DNA of 46,398 nt, taken from Lachnospiraceae bacterium. GTDB lineage: Bacteria > Bacillota > Clostridia > Lachnospirales > Lachnospiraceae. Position 1 is the stretch's first letter, and each line of letters begins with the position of its first letter. The stretch covers positions 1-46,398 of the forward strand of contig JAFVAO010000016.1 of NCBI GenBank assembly GCA_017480445.1. The letters are read 5' to 3'. Under the pieces are notes generated by a model. The model saw only the letters and a list, made by a program, of their open reading frames with translations, made no database searches and was not told the origin of the DNA. This document shows positions 7,628-15,740 of the stretch, piece by piece. Position numbers and translations under genes: made by a program.

Positions 7628-9073
7628 ATGGTAAAAGTGATTGGTGTTCGGTTTCGTACGGCGGGGAAGGTTTATTTTTTTGACCCGCTGCAGTTACAGA
7701 TTAAGCGCGGGGATCATGTGATCGTGGAGACCGCGCGGGGGATTGAGTTTGGTACTGTTGTGGCCGGCGTGAGAGAGGTCGAGGAGGAAAAGGTTGTACA
7801 ACCGTTGAAGCCTGTGATTCGGCTGGCGAACGAGCGTGATGTGGAGCAGGAGAAGGCCAATCGCATCAAGGAGAAGGAAGCGTTCAAAATCTGCCTGGAA
7901 AAGATCCACAAGCACAGGCTGGAAATGAAGCTGATCGATGCGGAGTACACCTTCGACAACAATAAAGTTTTATTTTATTTTACCGCCGATGGGCGGATTG
8001 ATTTCCGCGAGCTGGTAAAGGATCTCGCGGGCGTGTTCAAGACGCGGATTGAGCTGCGTCAGATCGGCGTGCGCGATGAGACCAAGATTCTCGGCGGTAT
8101 TGGTATCTGCGGCAGACCGCTGTGCTGCCACAGTTATCTGTCCGACTTTGTACCGGTGTCCATTAAAATGGCGAAGGAGCAGAATCTCTCGCTGAATCCG
8201 ACCAAAATATCCGGTGTGTGCGGGCGTCTGATGTGTTGTCTGAAAAACGAGGAGGACACCTATGAGGAGTTGAACCGCAGGTTGCCCAATATTGGCGATT
8301 TTGTGACGGCGGAGGATGGCGGCAAGGGCGAGGTGCAGAGTGTCAATGTGCTCCGTCAGCTGGTGAAAGTGGTCGTGGAAGAGGGCGACGAGAAGGAGAT
8401 CCGTGAGTATGAGGTAAGCAAGCTGCACTTTAAGCGGAAGCATACCAAGAAGGAGCGCATGGAGCTGTCTCCGGAGGAATTGGCTGAGCTGGAGAGTCTC
8501 GAGCAGGTGGAGTTCACGGAGCAGAAAGAGGAAGAGCGGGATACCGCCAAGCAGGAGCATCGCAGAAGCGAGCGCGCAGAGGGCGGCAAAGAGAATCGTC
8601 GCGGTGAGAATAAGCGCGGCGAGAACAGACGCCAGGATGGCGGCCGGGGCGAGGGCCGCGGTGAAGAACGTCGCAGCGCGGAAGGTCGTGGCAGCGCGGA
8701 AGGTCGTGGCAGCGCGGAAGGACGCAGCAGTGCAGAAGGACGTAGCAGCGCGGAAGGTCGTAGCGCGGAGAACCGCAGAGAGAGGAATCGGGATCGGGAG
8801 AATTCCGCAGAGCGCAGGGAGCGCAGACAGGGCAATTCCCGCGATCGTGCCGATAAGGAACCGAAGGAGCAGCGTGATCGCAGGGATCGAAACGAAGGGG
8901 ATCGCAGCGAGGAACGCCGCAACGCGGAGAACCGCGAGGAGCGCGGCGAGCGGTCAAGAGATCGTCATTTCAGACGGGACAGAAGGAACCGTTCGGAGAG
9001 GAAGGCGGAGAATCATGCCAATGCAGGAAACAACGCAAACACAGGAAATGACGGTGCTCCTAAAGGAGAATGA
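7628..9073 (+). CDS. ricT: PSP1-domain protein RicT/YaaT-like with long Arg/Glu/Ser-rich tail
   Basis: The first 270 residues match the PSP1 family. In Bacillus this protein (YaaT/RicT) joins RicA and RicF in an iron-sulphur complex that affects RNase Y, sporulation and competence. Six cysteines lie in two groups, C161/C166/C167 (CGRPLCC) and C198/C203/C204 (CGRLMCC), the expected cluster ligands. Residues about 295-481 are an added tail of Arg, Glu, Ser, Gly and Asp, with a five-fold six-residue repeat (GSAEGR/SSAEGR). Bacillus RicT is about 275 residues long, so the tail is a lineage extension, possibly RNA-binding. The ATG has only a weak ribosome site (AGTGAGG upstream). The 3' end overlaps the methyltransferase gene by 59 bases. 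Confidence 0.9.
   Translation: MVKVIGVRFRTAGKVYFFDPLQLQIKRGDHVIVETARGIEFGTVVAGVREVEEEKVVQPLKPVIRLANERDVEQEKANRIKEKEAFKICLEKIHKHRLEMKLIDAEYTFDNNKVLFYFTADGRIDFRELVKDLAGVFKTRIELRQIGVRDETKILGGIGICGRPLCCHSYLSDFVPVSIKMAKEQNLSLNPTKISGVCGRLMCCLKNEEDTYEELNRRLPNIGDFVTAEDGGKGEVQSVNVLRQLVKVVVEEGDEKEIREYEVSKLHFKRKHTKKERMELSPEELAELESLEQVEFTEQKEEERDTAKQEHRRSERAEGGKENRRGENKRGENRRQDGGRGEGRGEERRSAEGRGSAEGRGSAEGRSSAEGRSSAEGRSAENRRERNRDRENSAERRERRQGNSRDRADKEPKEQRDRRDRNEGDRSEERRNAENREERGERSRDRHFRRDRRNRSERKAENHANAGNNANTGNDGAPKGE
8675..8764 (+). repeat. five tandem 18-base repeats in ricT
   Basis: Units of 18 bases start at 8675, 8693, 8711, 8729 and 8747, each reading approximately AGCGCGGAAGGTCGTGGC. They stay in frame and encode Ser-Ala-Glu-Gly-Arg-Gly/Ser. 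The first two units are identical, which suggests recent duplication. Confidence 0.9.
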
Positions 9074-9785
9074 GCGAGTCGATGACCTGCAGCGCAACGG
9101 ATACCGGATCATCCAGAATACAGAGAAATTTTGTTTCGGAATGGATGCGGTGCTGCTCACCGGTTTTGCCGAGGCAAAGGAACAGGACCGGCTGTTGGAT
9201 CTGGGCACCGGAACGGGCATCATACCGATTCTCATGGAGGCGAAGTACCATTGCGCACAGCTGACCGGTCTGGAGATTCAGGAGGAGAGCGCGGATATGG
9301 CGCGCAGAAGTGTGGCGCTGAACGGGCTGAGTGACCGGATCGATATTGTCACAGGGGATATCAGGGAAGCAGACAAGTATTTTGCGTCTGCTTCTTTTGA
9401 CTGTATCACCTGTAACCCGCCCTACATGATCGCGCAGCATGGGCTGGCCAATCCGGCGGACGCCAAGGCGATCGCACGGCATGAGCTGCTGTGTAATTTT
9501 GCGGATGTGGCGCGCGTGGCGGCCAGACTGCTGAAGCCCGGCGGACAGCTTTTTCTGGTGCACAGACCTTTCCGGCTGCCGGAGATTTTCACGACGCTTG
9601 TGCAGTATCAGCTGGAGCCCAAACGGATGCGGATGGTTCATCCGTATGTGGACAAGGAGCCCAACATGGTGCTGATCGGGGCGGTGCGGGGCGGCAAGCC
9701 GCGCATGACGGTGGAAAAGCCGCTGATCCTCTTTGAACGTCCCGGCGTTTACACGGCAGAAGTGCGGGAGAATTACGGATTCTGA
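9015..9785 (+). CDS. tRNA1(Val) (adenine37-N6)-methyltransferase-like protein (TrmN6/YabB)
   Basis: A 256-residue class I SAM methyltransferase. The SAM-binding motif LDLGTGTGIIPIL and the catalytic CNPPYM motif typical of N6-adenine enzymes are clear. The opening ERVDDLQRNGYRIIQ and FCFGMDAVLL match the TrmN6/YabB group, which acts on A37 of a tRNA. The product may thus be a tRNA m6A enzyme; substrate choice is inferred from family and position. ATG 9015 is preferred because GGCGGAG lies four bases upstream. Starts at 9021 and 9048 are also possible. The gene begins inside the end of ricT, as in the Bacillus ricT-yabA-yabB-rsmI order without yabA. Confidence 0.88.
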   Translation: MPMQETTQTQEMTVLLKENERVDDLQRNGYRIIQNTEKFCFGMDAVLLTGFAEAKEQDRLLDLGTGTGIIPILMEAKYHCAQLTGLEIQEESADMARRSVALNGLSDRIDIVTGDIREADKYFASASFDCITCNPPYMIAQHGLANPADAKAIARHELLCNFADVARVAARLLKPGGQLFLVHRPFRLPEIFTTLVQYQLEPKRMRMVHPYVDKEPNMVLIGAVRGGKPRMTVEKPLILFERPGVYTAEVRENYGF

Positions 9786-9864
9786 CCACAGCAGTGCGGG
9801 AAGATTATGAATTTTGGCTACCATTTCTTGCAGGAGAGATCAAAATAGAGAAGGAGGCGGCAGC

Positions 9865-10710
9865 ATGGCGGGAACGCTGTTTTTATGCGCGACACCCATC
9901 GGCAATCTCGGGGATATGACGCCTCGGGTGGTGGATACGCTGCGGGAAGCGGATCTGATCGCGGCGGAGGATACGAGAAACAGCATCAAGCTGTTGAATC
10001 ATTTTGACATTCACACGCCCATGACCAGTTATCACGAGTACAATAAGGTGGAGAAGGCCAGACAGCTGGTGGGGCAGCTGCTGGAGGGAAAAAATATCGC
10101 ACTGATCACCGATGCGGGTACGCCGGCGATCTCCGATCCGGGGGAGGTGCTGGTGCAGATGTGCAGGGAGAGCGGTGTGCCGGTGACGTCGCTGCCGGGC
10201 GCGTGCGCCTGTATCACGGCGCTGACCCTGTCTGGACTTTCCACCAGAAGATTCTGTTTTGAGGGCTTTCTGCCCGCGGATAAGCGGGAGAAGAAGCAGG
10301 TGCTGGAGGAGCTCGCTAAGGAGAGCCGCACGATGATCCTCTATGAGGCGCCGCATCATTTGGTGCGCACGCTGGAGGAGCTCTACGAGGCATTGGGGCA
10401 GCGCAAAATCACGCTGTGTCGGGAGCTGACCAAGAAATTTGAGACGGTGGTCTCCACCACGTTGGAGGAGGCGCTCGCCTGCTATCAGACGGAGGAACCC
10501 CGCGGAGAGTATGTGCTGGTGATCGAGGGCAAAAGCTTCGCGCGCAAGCGTCAGGAGGAGATCGCGGGCTGGGAGGAGCGCACGATCGAGGAGCATATGG
10601 CGTATTACGAGGCGCAGGGTATGGATGAGAAGACTGCCATGAAGCAGGTGGCGAAGGATCGCGGCGTCAGCAAGCGGGAGATTTATGCGTACCTGCATGG
10701 TGAAAAATAA
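9865..10710 (+). CDS. rsmI: 16S rRNA (cytidine1402-2'-O)-methyltransferase RsmI
   Basis: A 281-residue member of the tetrapyrrole-methylase-fold family. ATPIGNLGD at the N-terminus, AEDTRN, and the SLPGACACITALTLSG segment with GFLPADKREK are diagnostic of RsmI, which methylates the ribose of C1402 in 16S rRNA. Family length is about 280 residues. The ATG at 9865 has AAGGAGG eight bases upstream; an in-frame ATG at 9814 has none. The gene follows trmN6 after 79 bases and precedes a small Cys protein. Confidence 0.95.
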   Translation: MAGTLFLCATPIGNLGDMTPRVVDTLREADLIAAEDTRNSIKLLNHFDIHTPMTSYHEYNKVEKARQLVGQLLEGKNIALITDAGTPAISDPGEVLVQMCRESGVPVTSLPGACACITALTLSGLSTRRFCFEGFLPADKREKKQVLEELAKESRTMILYEAPHHLVRTLEELYEALGQRKITLCRELTKKFETVVSTTLEEALACYQTEEPRGEYVLVIEGKSFARKRQEEIAGWEERTIEEHMAYYEAQGMDEKTAMKQVAKDRGVSKREIYAYLHGEK

Positions 10711-10772
10711 GGCTTTTTATATAAGGTTTGGTGGAGTGATATTAGTGATAGCGGGCTTGGCGGGAGGATGCT

Positions 10773-10946
10773 ATGAGTAATTGCGATGCATGTGTCAATT
10801 ATGTGTACGATGAAGACGAGGAGTATTACTATTGCGATGTGGATCTGGATGAGGACGAGATGTATCGATTCCTGACCGGCTCACAAAAGGAATGTCCCTA
10901 TTTTCGGGCGGATGACGAGTATGCCGTCGTGCGCCACCAGATGTAG
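10773..10946 (+). CDS. small Cys-containing acidic protein (DUF6472-like)
   Basis: A 57-residue protein, very acidic, with cysteines at 4, 7, 21 and 41 that could bind one metal ion. The pattern CxxCVNYVYDEDEEYYYC and DLDEDEMYRFLTG followed by CPYF resembles small proteins annotated as DUF6472 in Lachnospiraceae; function unknown. GGGAGG lies six bases before the ATG. It follows rsmI after 62 bases and is closed by a strong terminator, so it is probably the last gene of the ricT operon. Confidence 0.75.
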   Translation: MSNCDACVNYVYDEDEEYYYCDVDLDEDEMYRFLTGSQKECPYFRADDEYAVVRHQM

Positions 10947-10982
10947 CGCGGGGCAGAAGATTGTGCATATGAACAGAATAAA

Positions 10983-11019
10983 GCGCCCCCTGCCAGTGGA
11001 TCCGGCAGGGGGCGTCTTT
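10983..11019. terminator. intrinsic terminator between the ricT operon and the subtilase gene
   Basis: A 12-bp, very GC-rich stem (GCGCCCCCTGCC at 10983-10994 with 11004-11015, one G-U pair) is followed by CTTTT on the plus strand. It lies between two convergent genes and can act in both directions. Confidence 0.85.
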
Positions 11020-11038
11020 TGGCTATTTAGCACATAAC

Positions 11039-14000
11039 TTAGTATATAACGTACAAGTGATCATCTGTGGAACGCATCAGTTTGTAGGAACCTGACCAGG
11101 ACTTGTTGCCGCCGGTCTGGAACGTTACCTTTACTTTTGCAGTCACAAAGTCACTGCTGGTGATGGTTCTCGAAGAAATGGAACCGGAAGCCTTCTTGGT
11201 CGTAGGCTTGCTGGGCATGATGGTAAAGGAACTGCCGCCATAGGAACAGCTGACGATATTTTTCGGACTGGATACGTTCACTGTGTAGGCGGAGAGGCTT
11301 ACCTTATTGCCGTTATCAAATACAACCCAAGGAGTGAATGTGCCATAATATGAGGAGTAGGTCACACCGTATTGTTTGATCTTCCGCAGAACAGTGATTT
11401 CATACTCTGCTTTCACATTGCTGCCGTCTGTCGCTTCTGCAATGACAATGGCAGTGGTGCTGTTGCCGGTTGCGCTGCCCATAGACAGAGCCTTCACCAC
11501 GCCGGAGGAGGAGACAGAAATAATCTTCTCATATCCGGACTTCACAGACCATTTGATCTTGGTATTGGCAGGTTTGCCAAAGCTTGTGTTGATCTTTGTA
11601 CCCAGCTTTACCGTGGTGCCGACGGAGATAACGCCTTCGTTGTCTGTCGCGGGAACGATATCCAGTCGGGACATGGGAGCGGATACTGTCACGGCACAGG
11701 TTGCCTTTTTGCCATTGGCAGCGAGGCAGGTAATGGTTGTCTTGCCGCAGGAGACAGCGGTCACCACGCCGGAAGCGTTGACAGTGGCAATGCCGGGTGC
11801 ACTGCTGCTGTAGGTCACAGCGGAAGCATCGCCGCCGGTTACAGTTGCCTTCAGGGTTGCGCTGGTCGGCGCATTGGAGTAGCCCTTGGTTGTGAACAGC
11901 GTCAGGCTCTTCTGATCCAGAGAAACACTCTTGATGGTATCCGCATAAATGATGATTGCCCAAGATGTACTCATGCCGGAGCCGTCGGTCGCTGTTGCGG
12001 TGACGGTTACTCTGGTGCCCGCTGCCAGACTCTTGTCTGCGGTCACTTTACCATTCTTTACAGCCACCTTCTCATTGTTTGAAGTCCATTCCACGGTCTT
12101 TTTCGCAGCCTTGGCGGGCAGTACAGTTGCCTTCAGAGAGATGCTCTTTCCTGCAGTCATCTTGGTAGGACCAGAGAGTGTAATAGAGGTCACGGGCTCT
12201 CCCACAGTGAGTTTGCATACAGCAGACTTGCCGCTGCCGTCATTTGCCGCAACACGGATCTCTGCCTTACCAATCGCCTTGGCGGTTACCATACCTGCTG
12301 CGGTTACAGTGGCAACAGAAGTGTCGCTGCTGCTCCATACCAGACCGGAAGTGCTGCCTGTCTTGCCGTCCTTATTGGTCACAGTCAGACCAGTGCCTAG
12401 AGAAGCAGTCTTGCCGGGGATCAGTGAAAGACTTGTATTACCCTTTGCCAACGCAATGGACTTGATGGTGGCTGCATCTGCAGGTTTCACGGTTATGGTA
12501 AAGCCGGCTGTCCTGGTAACAGCAGTTCTGTTCTTGTCGGTGGTCGTTGCGCTGGCGGTCACGGTGTAGCTGCCGTCGGTAGCTGTCTTGGCAACGCTGA
12601 CTTTACCGCTTGCGCTGACTGTGACGCCTTTATCTGCGGGAGCCACACTCCAGGTGGTCTTCACAGGGATTGCATAGGAGGGTGTCACCGTCGCTTTGAG
12701 GGTCAGACTGCCGCCCGGTACAACGCTGTTGCAGCCGTTTGCGGAAGCGATGGTCAAAGCGGTGGGATTGGGTTTAAAGGTATAAGTAGCGCTGGCAACC
12801 TTACTGGTCTTACCGGTCGTCAGGTTTACGGTGATCGCCTTCAGGGTAACGGACTTTGCGTTTCCGATAGTGATCGCGCCGGTATATCTGGTACCGTTGG
12901 TGATCGCACCGTTTTTAAAGGAGGGCGTCTTGCCGTCCGTGCTGTAGAATGCAGCGCATCCCGCTGGAATACCGGAGATGGTGATGCTTGCGGTAAGGCT
13001 GCTGTATTCTGTCTTGTTGGCTGCGCTGAATATCGGTGCAGCGGGTACTGCATCCGCCGTAGCGGGGGTGATGCCGAATACCTTGGGCAGATAGGTGGTT
13101 CCTGCACCCATGCCTGCGGAACCGGACTTGACTGCGTTCTTCTTCATGACGCTCACGAGCGCGTCAACTCTCTTGGCACCGGTTTTTCCCTGCAATTCGG
13201 GAATCGTTCCTGCACCGGAGAGGATGACAGCAGCTGTACCGGTTGCCACGGGACATGCCATACTGGTACCGGACATAAAGGTATAGCTGCTGGCACCGCT
13301 GTTGTAAGTGGAGTAGATATCCAGACCGGGGAAGGCCAGATCCACTTCCGCATTGTAGTTGGAGAAATTCGTCTTTTTGCCGTCCTGCTTTAACGCTCCG
13401 ACCGATACAACGTTTTTGTAGGAAGCGGGGTAGGACAGGGTATTGGCACATTCGTTGCCGGCTGCGGCAAATACGGTGATACCGGCATTGTAAACGCTCT
13501 GCAGTGCCGCGTTCTCAGCATCACTGAAGTTGGGACCGCCGAGACTCATATTGATGACGTCCACCTTATCGGAGATAGCGCGGTTCAATGCACGAATCGT
13601 CGCTGCGGAATCTACACTGCCCTTGGAGTCTGCCACACTGTACACGTACAGACTTGCGGAGGGTGCTACACCTGCGCCGCCCTTGCCATTATTGGCGGTT
13701 GCGGCAGCGATACCGGATACGTGGGTACCGTGACCGTTGGGATCCGTGGTCGTGGCAGCAGCAGTGGTACCGGACATGTTCAGGTTCTGCTTGATCTGGC
13801 TCTTGATGTCCTCCTGGGAGCTGAGCGCACCGGAGTCCACGATACCGATCTTGACACCCTGTCCCTTGTAACCGGCATCCCATACATATTTGTCGCCGAC
13901 TGACTCGTGGAACCACTGATAGCCAGCGTTATTCTCAGCCAGTGCGGGGTCATTGTAGGTTGCGCTGAAATATCTGTAATAGTTGGGCCATACGGCGGGG

Positions 14001-14599
14001 AGATTGTAGGCGGGGTCGGCGGATGCCAGAACAGCCTGCACTACGGTTCTGTTTGCGGGCAGCATAACGACTGCAACGCCGTCAAAATAGCTCTCCAGCG
14101 TACCGTCGAAGCCCTCTGCTACCAGCTGTGCCTCTTCCTCGCTGTCTGTCAGGAAAATGACTTCGCCGGGAACATACAGATCGTTGCCTGTCTCATAATC
14201 CAGATTGTCCGTGAAGGTTGAGATCTCACCGGTATATTCAGCCAGTGTCTGCTTGTCAGCCAGCTGCTGCGCAGAGAGTACATAGTCCTCGCCCAATCCG
14301 GTGAAGAGCGGCTGTGCGGGGGCTGCGGGTACATTGCCGTCGGATACATCGCTTGCGGACACATCGCCCGCGGAGATATCCTCTGCGGTGACATCGTTTA
14401 CGGATACGTCCCCTTCGGATACGTCGCTGTTTACATCCGTACCGTCCGAGGTGTCATCGGCAACGGTCATGATGATCTGCGTATCGTCTGCGGCAGGCTC
14501 GGCCAATACGGTCAGACCGGCGCTGTTGAAGACCAGAGACGCAGCCATGATCACGGACAGCAGCTTGGTTTTCCTGAGTCTTTTCATTGCTGGTTTCAT
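11039..14599 (-). CDS. secreted subtilisin-like serine protease (S8) with chitobiase-type and Ig-like domains
   Basis: An 1186-residue exported protease. Residues 1-33 are a signal peptide (KRLRKTK, hydrophobic core, VLA). Residues 50-92 are an Asp/Ser/Val repeat (DVS units). Residues about 143-212 look like the propeptide, and 245-460 are the S8 catalytic domain with D255 (IVDSG), H290 (GHGTHVSG), oxyanion N382 and S446 (SGTSMACP). After it comes a chitobiase C-terminal-like module (about 530-600: AAFYSTDGKTP) and several bacterial Ig-like (Big_2) domains. No LPXTG or S-layer anchor is evident. The ATG at 14599 is set by GGGAGG upstream. It is 18 bases downstream of the small propeptide-like gene and surely shares its transcript. 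Confidence 0.95.
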   Translation of the reverse strand: MKPAMKRLRKTKLLSVIMAASLVFNSAGLTVLAEPAADDTQIIMTVADDTSDGTDVNSDVSEGDVSVNDVTAEDISAGDVSASDVSDGNVPAAPAQPLFTGLGEDYVLSAQQLADKQTLAEYTGEISTFTDNLDYETGNDLYVPGEVIFLTDSEEEAQLVAEGFDGTLESYFDGVAVVMLPANRTVVQAVLASADPAYNLPAVWPNYYRYFSATYNDPALAENNAGYQWFHESVGDKYVWDAGYKGQGVKIGIVDSGALSSQEDIKSQIKQNLNMSGTTAAATTTDPNGHGTHVSGIAAATANNGKGGAGVAPSASLYVYSVADSKGSVDSAATIRALNRAISDKVDVINMSLGGPNFSDAENAALQSVYNAGITVFAAAGNECANTLSYPASYKNVVSVGALKQDGKKTNFSNYNAEVDLAFPGLDIYSTYNSGASSYTFMSGTSMACPVATGTAAVILSGAGTIPELQGKTGAKRVDALVSVMKKNAVKSGSAGMGAGTTYLPKVFGITPATADAVPAAPIFSAANKTEYSSLTASITISGIPAGCAAFYSTDGKTPSFKNGAITNGTRYTGAITIGNAKSVTLKAITVNLTTGKTSKVASATYTFKPNPTALTIASANGCNSVVPGGSLTLKATVTPSYAIPVKTTWSVAPADKGVTVSASGKVSVAKTATDGSYTVTASATTTDKNRTAVTRTAGFTITVKPADAATIKSIALAKGNTSLSLIPGKTASLGTGLTVTNKDGKTGSTSGLVWSSSDTSVATVTAAGMVTAKAIGKAEIRVAANDGSGKSAVCKLTVGEPVTSITLSGPTKMTAGKSISLKATVLPAKAAKKTVEWTSNNEKVAVKNGKVTADKSLAAGTRVTVTATATDGSGMSTSWAIIIYADTIKSVSLDQKSLTLFTTKGYSNAPTSATLKATVTGGDASAVTYSSSAPGIATVNASGVVTAVSCGKTTITCLAANGKKATCAVTVSAPMSRLDIVPATDNEGVISVGTTVKLGTKINTSFGKPANTKIKWSVKSGYEKIISVSSSGVVKALSMGSATGNSTTAIVIAEATDGSNVKAEYEITVLRKIKQYGVTYSSYYGTFTPWVVFDNGNKVSLSAYTVNVSSPKNIVSCSYGGSSFTIMPSKPTTKKASGSISSRTITSSDFVTAKVKVTFQTGGNKSWSGSYKLMRSTDDHLYVIY

Positions 14600-14617
14600 T
14601 TCTTTCCTCCCTTTTGT

Positions 14618-14875
14618 TCATTCCGCATAAAGCGTTCGCACACGCTTGGGCTCTAATGCGGGATAACCGTTTTGCGCGCCAAGCTCTGAGAGCACTAACA
14701 GATCCCTAGTCGTGGAATAGACCGCGACCCCGTCGAAAAAGGACACCAGATCGATTCCGTACAGGCGGGCAGTCTCCTCCGCTTCCCCCTGTGTGGAAAC
14801 CAATGCGATCAGCTCCTGCGCCTGATTACCTGGCGATTCCGCTAAGTGCAATTCCATGATTTCCTTTTTCCTCAT
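14618..14875 (-). CDS. free-standing subtilase-propeptide-like small protein
   Basis: An 85-residue protein with no signal peptide. Residues 21-80 align by eye to residues 145-210 of the protease encoded 18 bases downstream. ELIAL/EVIFL and SFFDGVAV/SYFDGVAV match, and both continue into a Pro-Ala-containing stretch and an aromatic/basic end. It therefore appears to be a detached copy of the protease propeptide (an I9-like intramolecular chaperone/inhibitor). AGGAGG lies seven bases before the ATG at 14875. A cytoplasmic inhibitor role is an inference; propeptide-like inhibitors are known in other subtilase systems. It could also be a decayed duplicate, but the intact frame and strong ribosome site argue against that. 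Confidence 0.8.
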   Translation of the reverse strand: MRKKEIMELHLAESPGNQAQELIALVSTQGEAEETARLYGIDLVSFFDGVAVYSTTRDLLVLSELGAQNGYPALEPKRVRTLYAE

Positions 14876-15019
14876 CCGTCAACCTCCTGAAATCAGTGGC
14901 GTGCGTGTGACAAAAATATAAAAAATGCATTAAAAAGGTATAAAAAAATAAATCATTTTCACTATATCATAAACAGAAGGGAATTTCTAGTGGGCAAAGC
15001 GACAACTTTCCTTTTTTTA

Positions 15020-15048
15020 TTGCGGAAAAGCTGTGAATAATGCATAAT
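15020..15048 (+). promoter_or_regulatory. possible sigma-A promoter of sigI-rsgI
   Basis: TTGCGG at 15020-15025 and CATAAT at 15043-15048 are 17 bases apart. The start would lie near 15055 with a very short leader to GGGAGG. No C-rich -35 / CGAA pair typical of SigI autoregulation is seen in 14876-15067. The rest of this 192-base divergent gap is AT-rich with no other clear feature. Confidence 0.35.
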
Positions 15049-15067
15049 ACAGGTACGAGGGAGGCGT

Positions 15068-15730
15068 TTGGATATGCCGGAGGATACATCGCGGGAGGCG
15101 CTCAGAGCGCAGCAGGACCCGGTTTTTTTCAATACATTCATAGAGAAAAATAAGCGTTTCATGATGTCCTGTGCATATCGGGCGGCGGGGCGCTTTATCA
15201 CGGAGAGCGACGACGAATGGTCGGTGACAATGATTGCTTTTTCTGAGGCAGTGAAGTCCTATGACATAGAAAAGGGCGATTTCAACGCGTTTGCGGCGCT
15301 GGTGATCCGGCGCAGGCTGCAGGATCATTTCAAGGCGCATGTCAGGTACCGGCAGGAGGTTCCGCTGGATCCGGACGATGAAACCATTCCGGCGGAGACG
15401 CCGCAGACTGCCGTAAGGGATGAGATCGAGGCGATGCAGCAGGTGCTGGCGGCCTATGGCTTCTCCTTTTTTGATCTGGTGAAATGCTCGCCCAAGGCGG
15501 GCAAAACCAAGGCGGCCTGTGCCGAGGCGGTCCGTTGTCTTGTAGCGGAGGAGGCGCTTGCGGCTAAAATGCGGGATACCCGCACGCTGCCGGCAACGGA
15601 GATCAAAAAACGTGTCGGCGTACCCCAAAAAATTTTGGAGCGCCATCGAAAATATATAATAGCAGCAGCAGAGATCCTACAGGGAGATTTTCCTCTGCTG
15701 GCGGAGTACATAGCGTATATCAGGCAATGA
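15068..15730 (+). CDS. sigI: RNA polymerase sigma factor SigI
   Basis: A 220-residue sigma-70 family protein of the SigI type. The N-terminal region-2-like segment includes FIEKNKRFMMSCAYR and DEWSVTMIAFSEAVKSYD, and FNAFAALVIRRRLQDHFK continues it. The C-terminal half (FFDLVKCSPKAGKT, GVPQKILERHRKYI) is the SigI-specific DNA-binding part instead of a standard region 4. Such factors respond to heat, cell-wall stress or, in cellulolytic clostridia, extracellular polysaccharide through their RsgI partners. The TTG at 15068 or the ATG at 15074 could be the start; GGGAGG suits both. rsgI follows after 10 bases. Confidence 0.93.
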   Translation: MDMPEDTSREALRAQQDPVFFNTFIEKNKRFMMSCAYRAAGRFITESDDEWSVTMIAFSEAVKSYDIEKGDFNAFAALVIRRRLQDHFKAHVRYRQEVPLDPDDETIPAETPQTAVRDEIEAMQQVLAAYGFSFFDLVKCSPKAGKTKAACAEAVRCLVAEEALAAKMRDTRTLPATEIKKRVGVPQKILERHRKYIIAAAEILQGDFPLLAEYIAYIRQ

Positions 15731-15740
15731 GGGTGATGCG

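Noticed and set aside
8675-8764. CRISPR array suggested by regular repeats
   Set aside because: The units are 18 bases, directly adjacent without spacers, and lie in frame inside ricT.
8604-9014. Long open frame upstream of and in frame with the TrmN6-like gene
   Set aside because: It is the +1 shadow of the GC-rich RicT repeat tail; the methyltransferase family begins after 9015.
14876-15067. SigI-type promoter in front of sigI or the subtilase operon
   Set aside because: No C-run / CGAA pair was found on either strand of this gap.
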